The notes beneath the pieces were generated by a model. The model worked only from the letters and a program-made list of their open reading frames with translations. It was not told the origin of the DNA and made no database searches. Positions 17,187-18,093 of a DNA stretch of 18,093 nucleotides are shown piece after piece; within the stretch, counting starts at the first letter, position 1, and each line of letters opens with the position of its first letter. Made by a program: the position numbers and the translations under genes. The DNA comes from Astrocystis sublimbata (taxonomy: Eukaryota > Ascomycota > Sordariomycetes > Xylariales > Xylariaceae): assembly GCA_022453515.1 (NCBI GenBank), contig JAJNNY010000171.1:1-18093 (forward strand), written 5' to 3'.

Positions 17187-18093
17187 TGTGTAAGAGAAAG
17201 AGCCAGGACTGGATAATGTTCAAAGGACAAGATCAAGGAGAAACAGAATCGTCTGTATATGGCTGCTGATGCTCGGATCCTGAATGCCTAATGTCGGTGG
17301 CTGAGGGACCTTCCTGTCAGGCCATGCTGATTCTACAAGAACCCGACTTTCATGACTTGAGAACCCCCTGAGACCGAAGATCTGCGTGAATGCTTTTCTC
17401 GTAGCCACTAGTTGTCTGGCTTTAGTTTTGGATGAAGGTTGCTTTTCCCTGATCCCGTGAAGAACACAATAAGATTGTAAGGAGTCAAAAAGAGGAAGCA
17501 ATTCGCGCTATCCTGACTCCCCTCGTATCATTGGCTGACAAAATGAATTGGTTCCGGTTGATAGCCAATAATCCTTTTGCGGTTACACTTACTCATCCTT
17601 CAGGCTCCTCTGTCCAAGCGAGTCTCGACGCTTGCGGCTTAGATCCGCTTCAAGCCGCAGCTTGCTGTCAGTTTGCACAATCACTGTTTCAGCCCTGATT
17701 TGTGTTCAATGAATCATGCAGCACCATTTCTTCTGTTGATGTTAGACCGAGAAGTACCTGCCGGAAGACCCGGGCCCCGGGCTTACGCACCGCGTCTTAG
17801 GGTCTTATTTGTGTAGAGTCTACCAAAAAAAAAAGGATAGTGCGGTTAGTATTACATGCTTCTCTGCACACGCCCTGTTCCAAAATGAATCGTGTTGTAT
17901 GCCTTGGTAGTGAGCCACTCAACACTTGGTGAACCATCATTATGTGCACTGAATTTTGCGAGATTGTTCCCTATCATGAGACATAGGATCATGTGGTGAC
18001 AGGTAGGCATGGCTACGCGTGGCTGCATAGCTGATTAAAGCAGTCAGCTGGCGAGGGTATGAGGTTTTGTACCGGGTCCACACTTGCCATACT
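17187..18093. other. Intergenic region, hydrolase promoter side
   Basis: It has an inverted CCAAT pair (ATTGG at 17530-17534, CCAAT at 17565-17569) about 345-380 bp before the hydrolase start. There is a 7-bp dyad (GCGGCTT at 17634-17640, AAGCCGC at 17652-17658) and an A10 run near 17825. CCAAT boxes bind the HAP complex in fungi, but use here is inference. The 93-codon minus frame 17220-17501 shows no family and I do not call it. I see nothing else to support. Confidence 0.4.

Noticed and set aside
17220..17501. A 93-codon minus-strand frame upstream of the hydrolase
   Set aside because: No domain or coding look, and it occupies the expected promoter region of the hydrolase gene.

Overview
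The window looks like a gene-poor, transposon-rich, perhaps subtelomeric stretch of a filamentous ascomycete genome (Pezizomycotina; possibly Eurotiales, which is only an impression from the ankyrin proteins). The evidence is a Tad1-like non-LTR retrotransposon with a TAA-repeat tail, a pogo-family DNA transposon, a FunK1-type kinase remnant, introns of 59 nt with fungal splice signals, and heavy repeat-induced point mutation (RIP): C-to-T in CpA and G-to-A in TpG. RIP has turned Gln and Trp codons into stops and changed catalytic residues without changing gene length.

Positions 1-4543 form one near-perfect palindrome: base i pairs with base 4544-i, apart from 13 AT-rich bases at the centre (2266-2278). 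The left arm runs off the window, so the true length is unknown. Reading outward from the centre, each arm carries a leader of about 370 bp, the N-terminal half of a RIP-damaged FunK1-like kinase gene, and the start of a 5'-truncated LINE joined to it. On the right the LINE continues to its TAA tail at 6998 as an endonuclease / reverse transcriptase / RNase H pseudogene with stops, frameshifts, an internal deletion and a destroyed YADD motif.

Positions 6999-8827 hold no clear gene, only small doubtful coding remnants. Positions 8828-10275 are a very AT-rich block with two convergent RIP-killed host-type genes. One is a ubiquitin C-terminal hydrolase (UCH) that keeps its intron and full length but has its catalytic His changed to Tyr. 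The other is an F-box/ankyrin gene on the minus strand. Positions 10276-11159 are non-coding.

A complete pogo-like element with TIRs, a TA target duplication and a full-length dead transposase lies at 11162-13099. It is inserted in a second F-box/ankyrin gene (13014-13739, minus), whose ORF now ends in transposon sequence. That gene shows little RIP, so the mutation zone ends sharply at the TIR. Positions 13740-16368 hold degenerate unrecognised remnants, the best at 14805-15527 (minus).

The only gene that looks fully intact is a small alpha/beta hydrolase at 16369-17186 (minus, two exons). I see no operon-like or pathway arrangement. The layout mostly records duplication, transposition, RIP, and finally an inverted duplication (or an assembly fold-back) that copied already mutated DNA.
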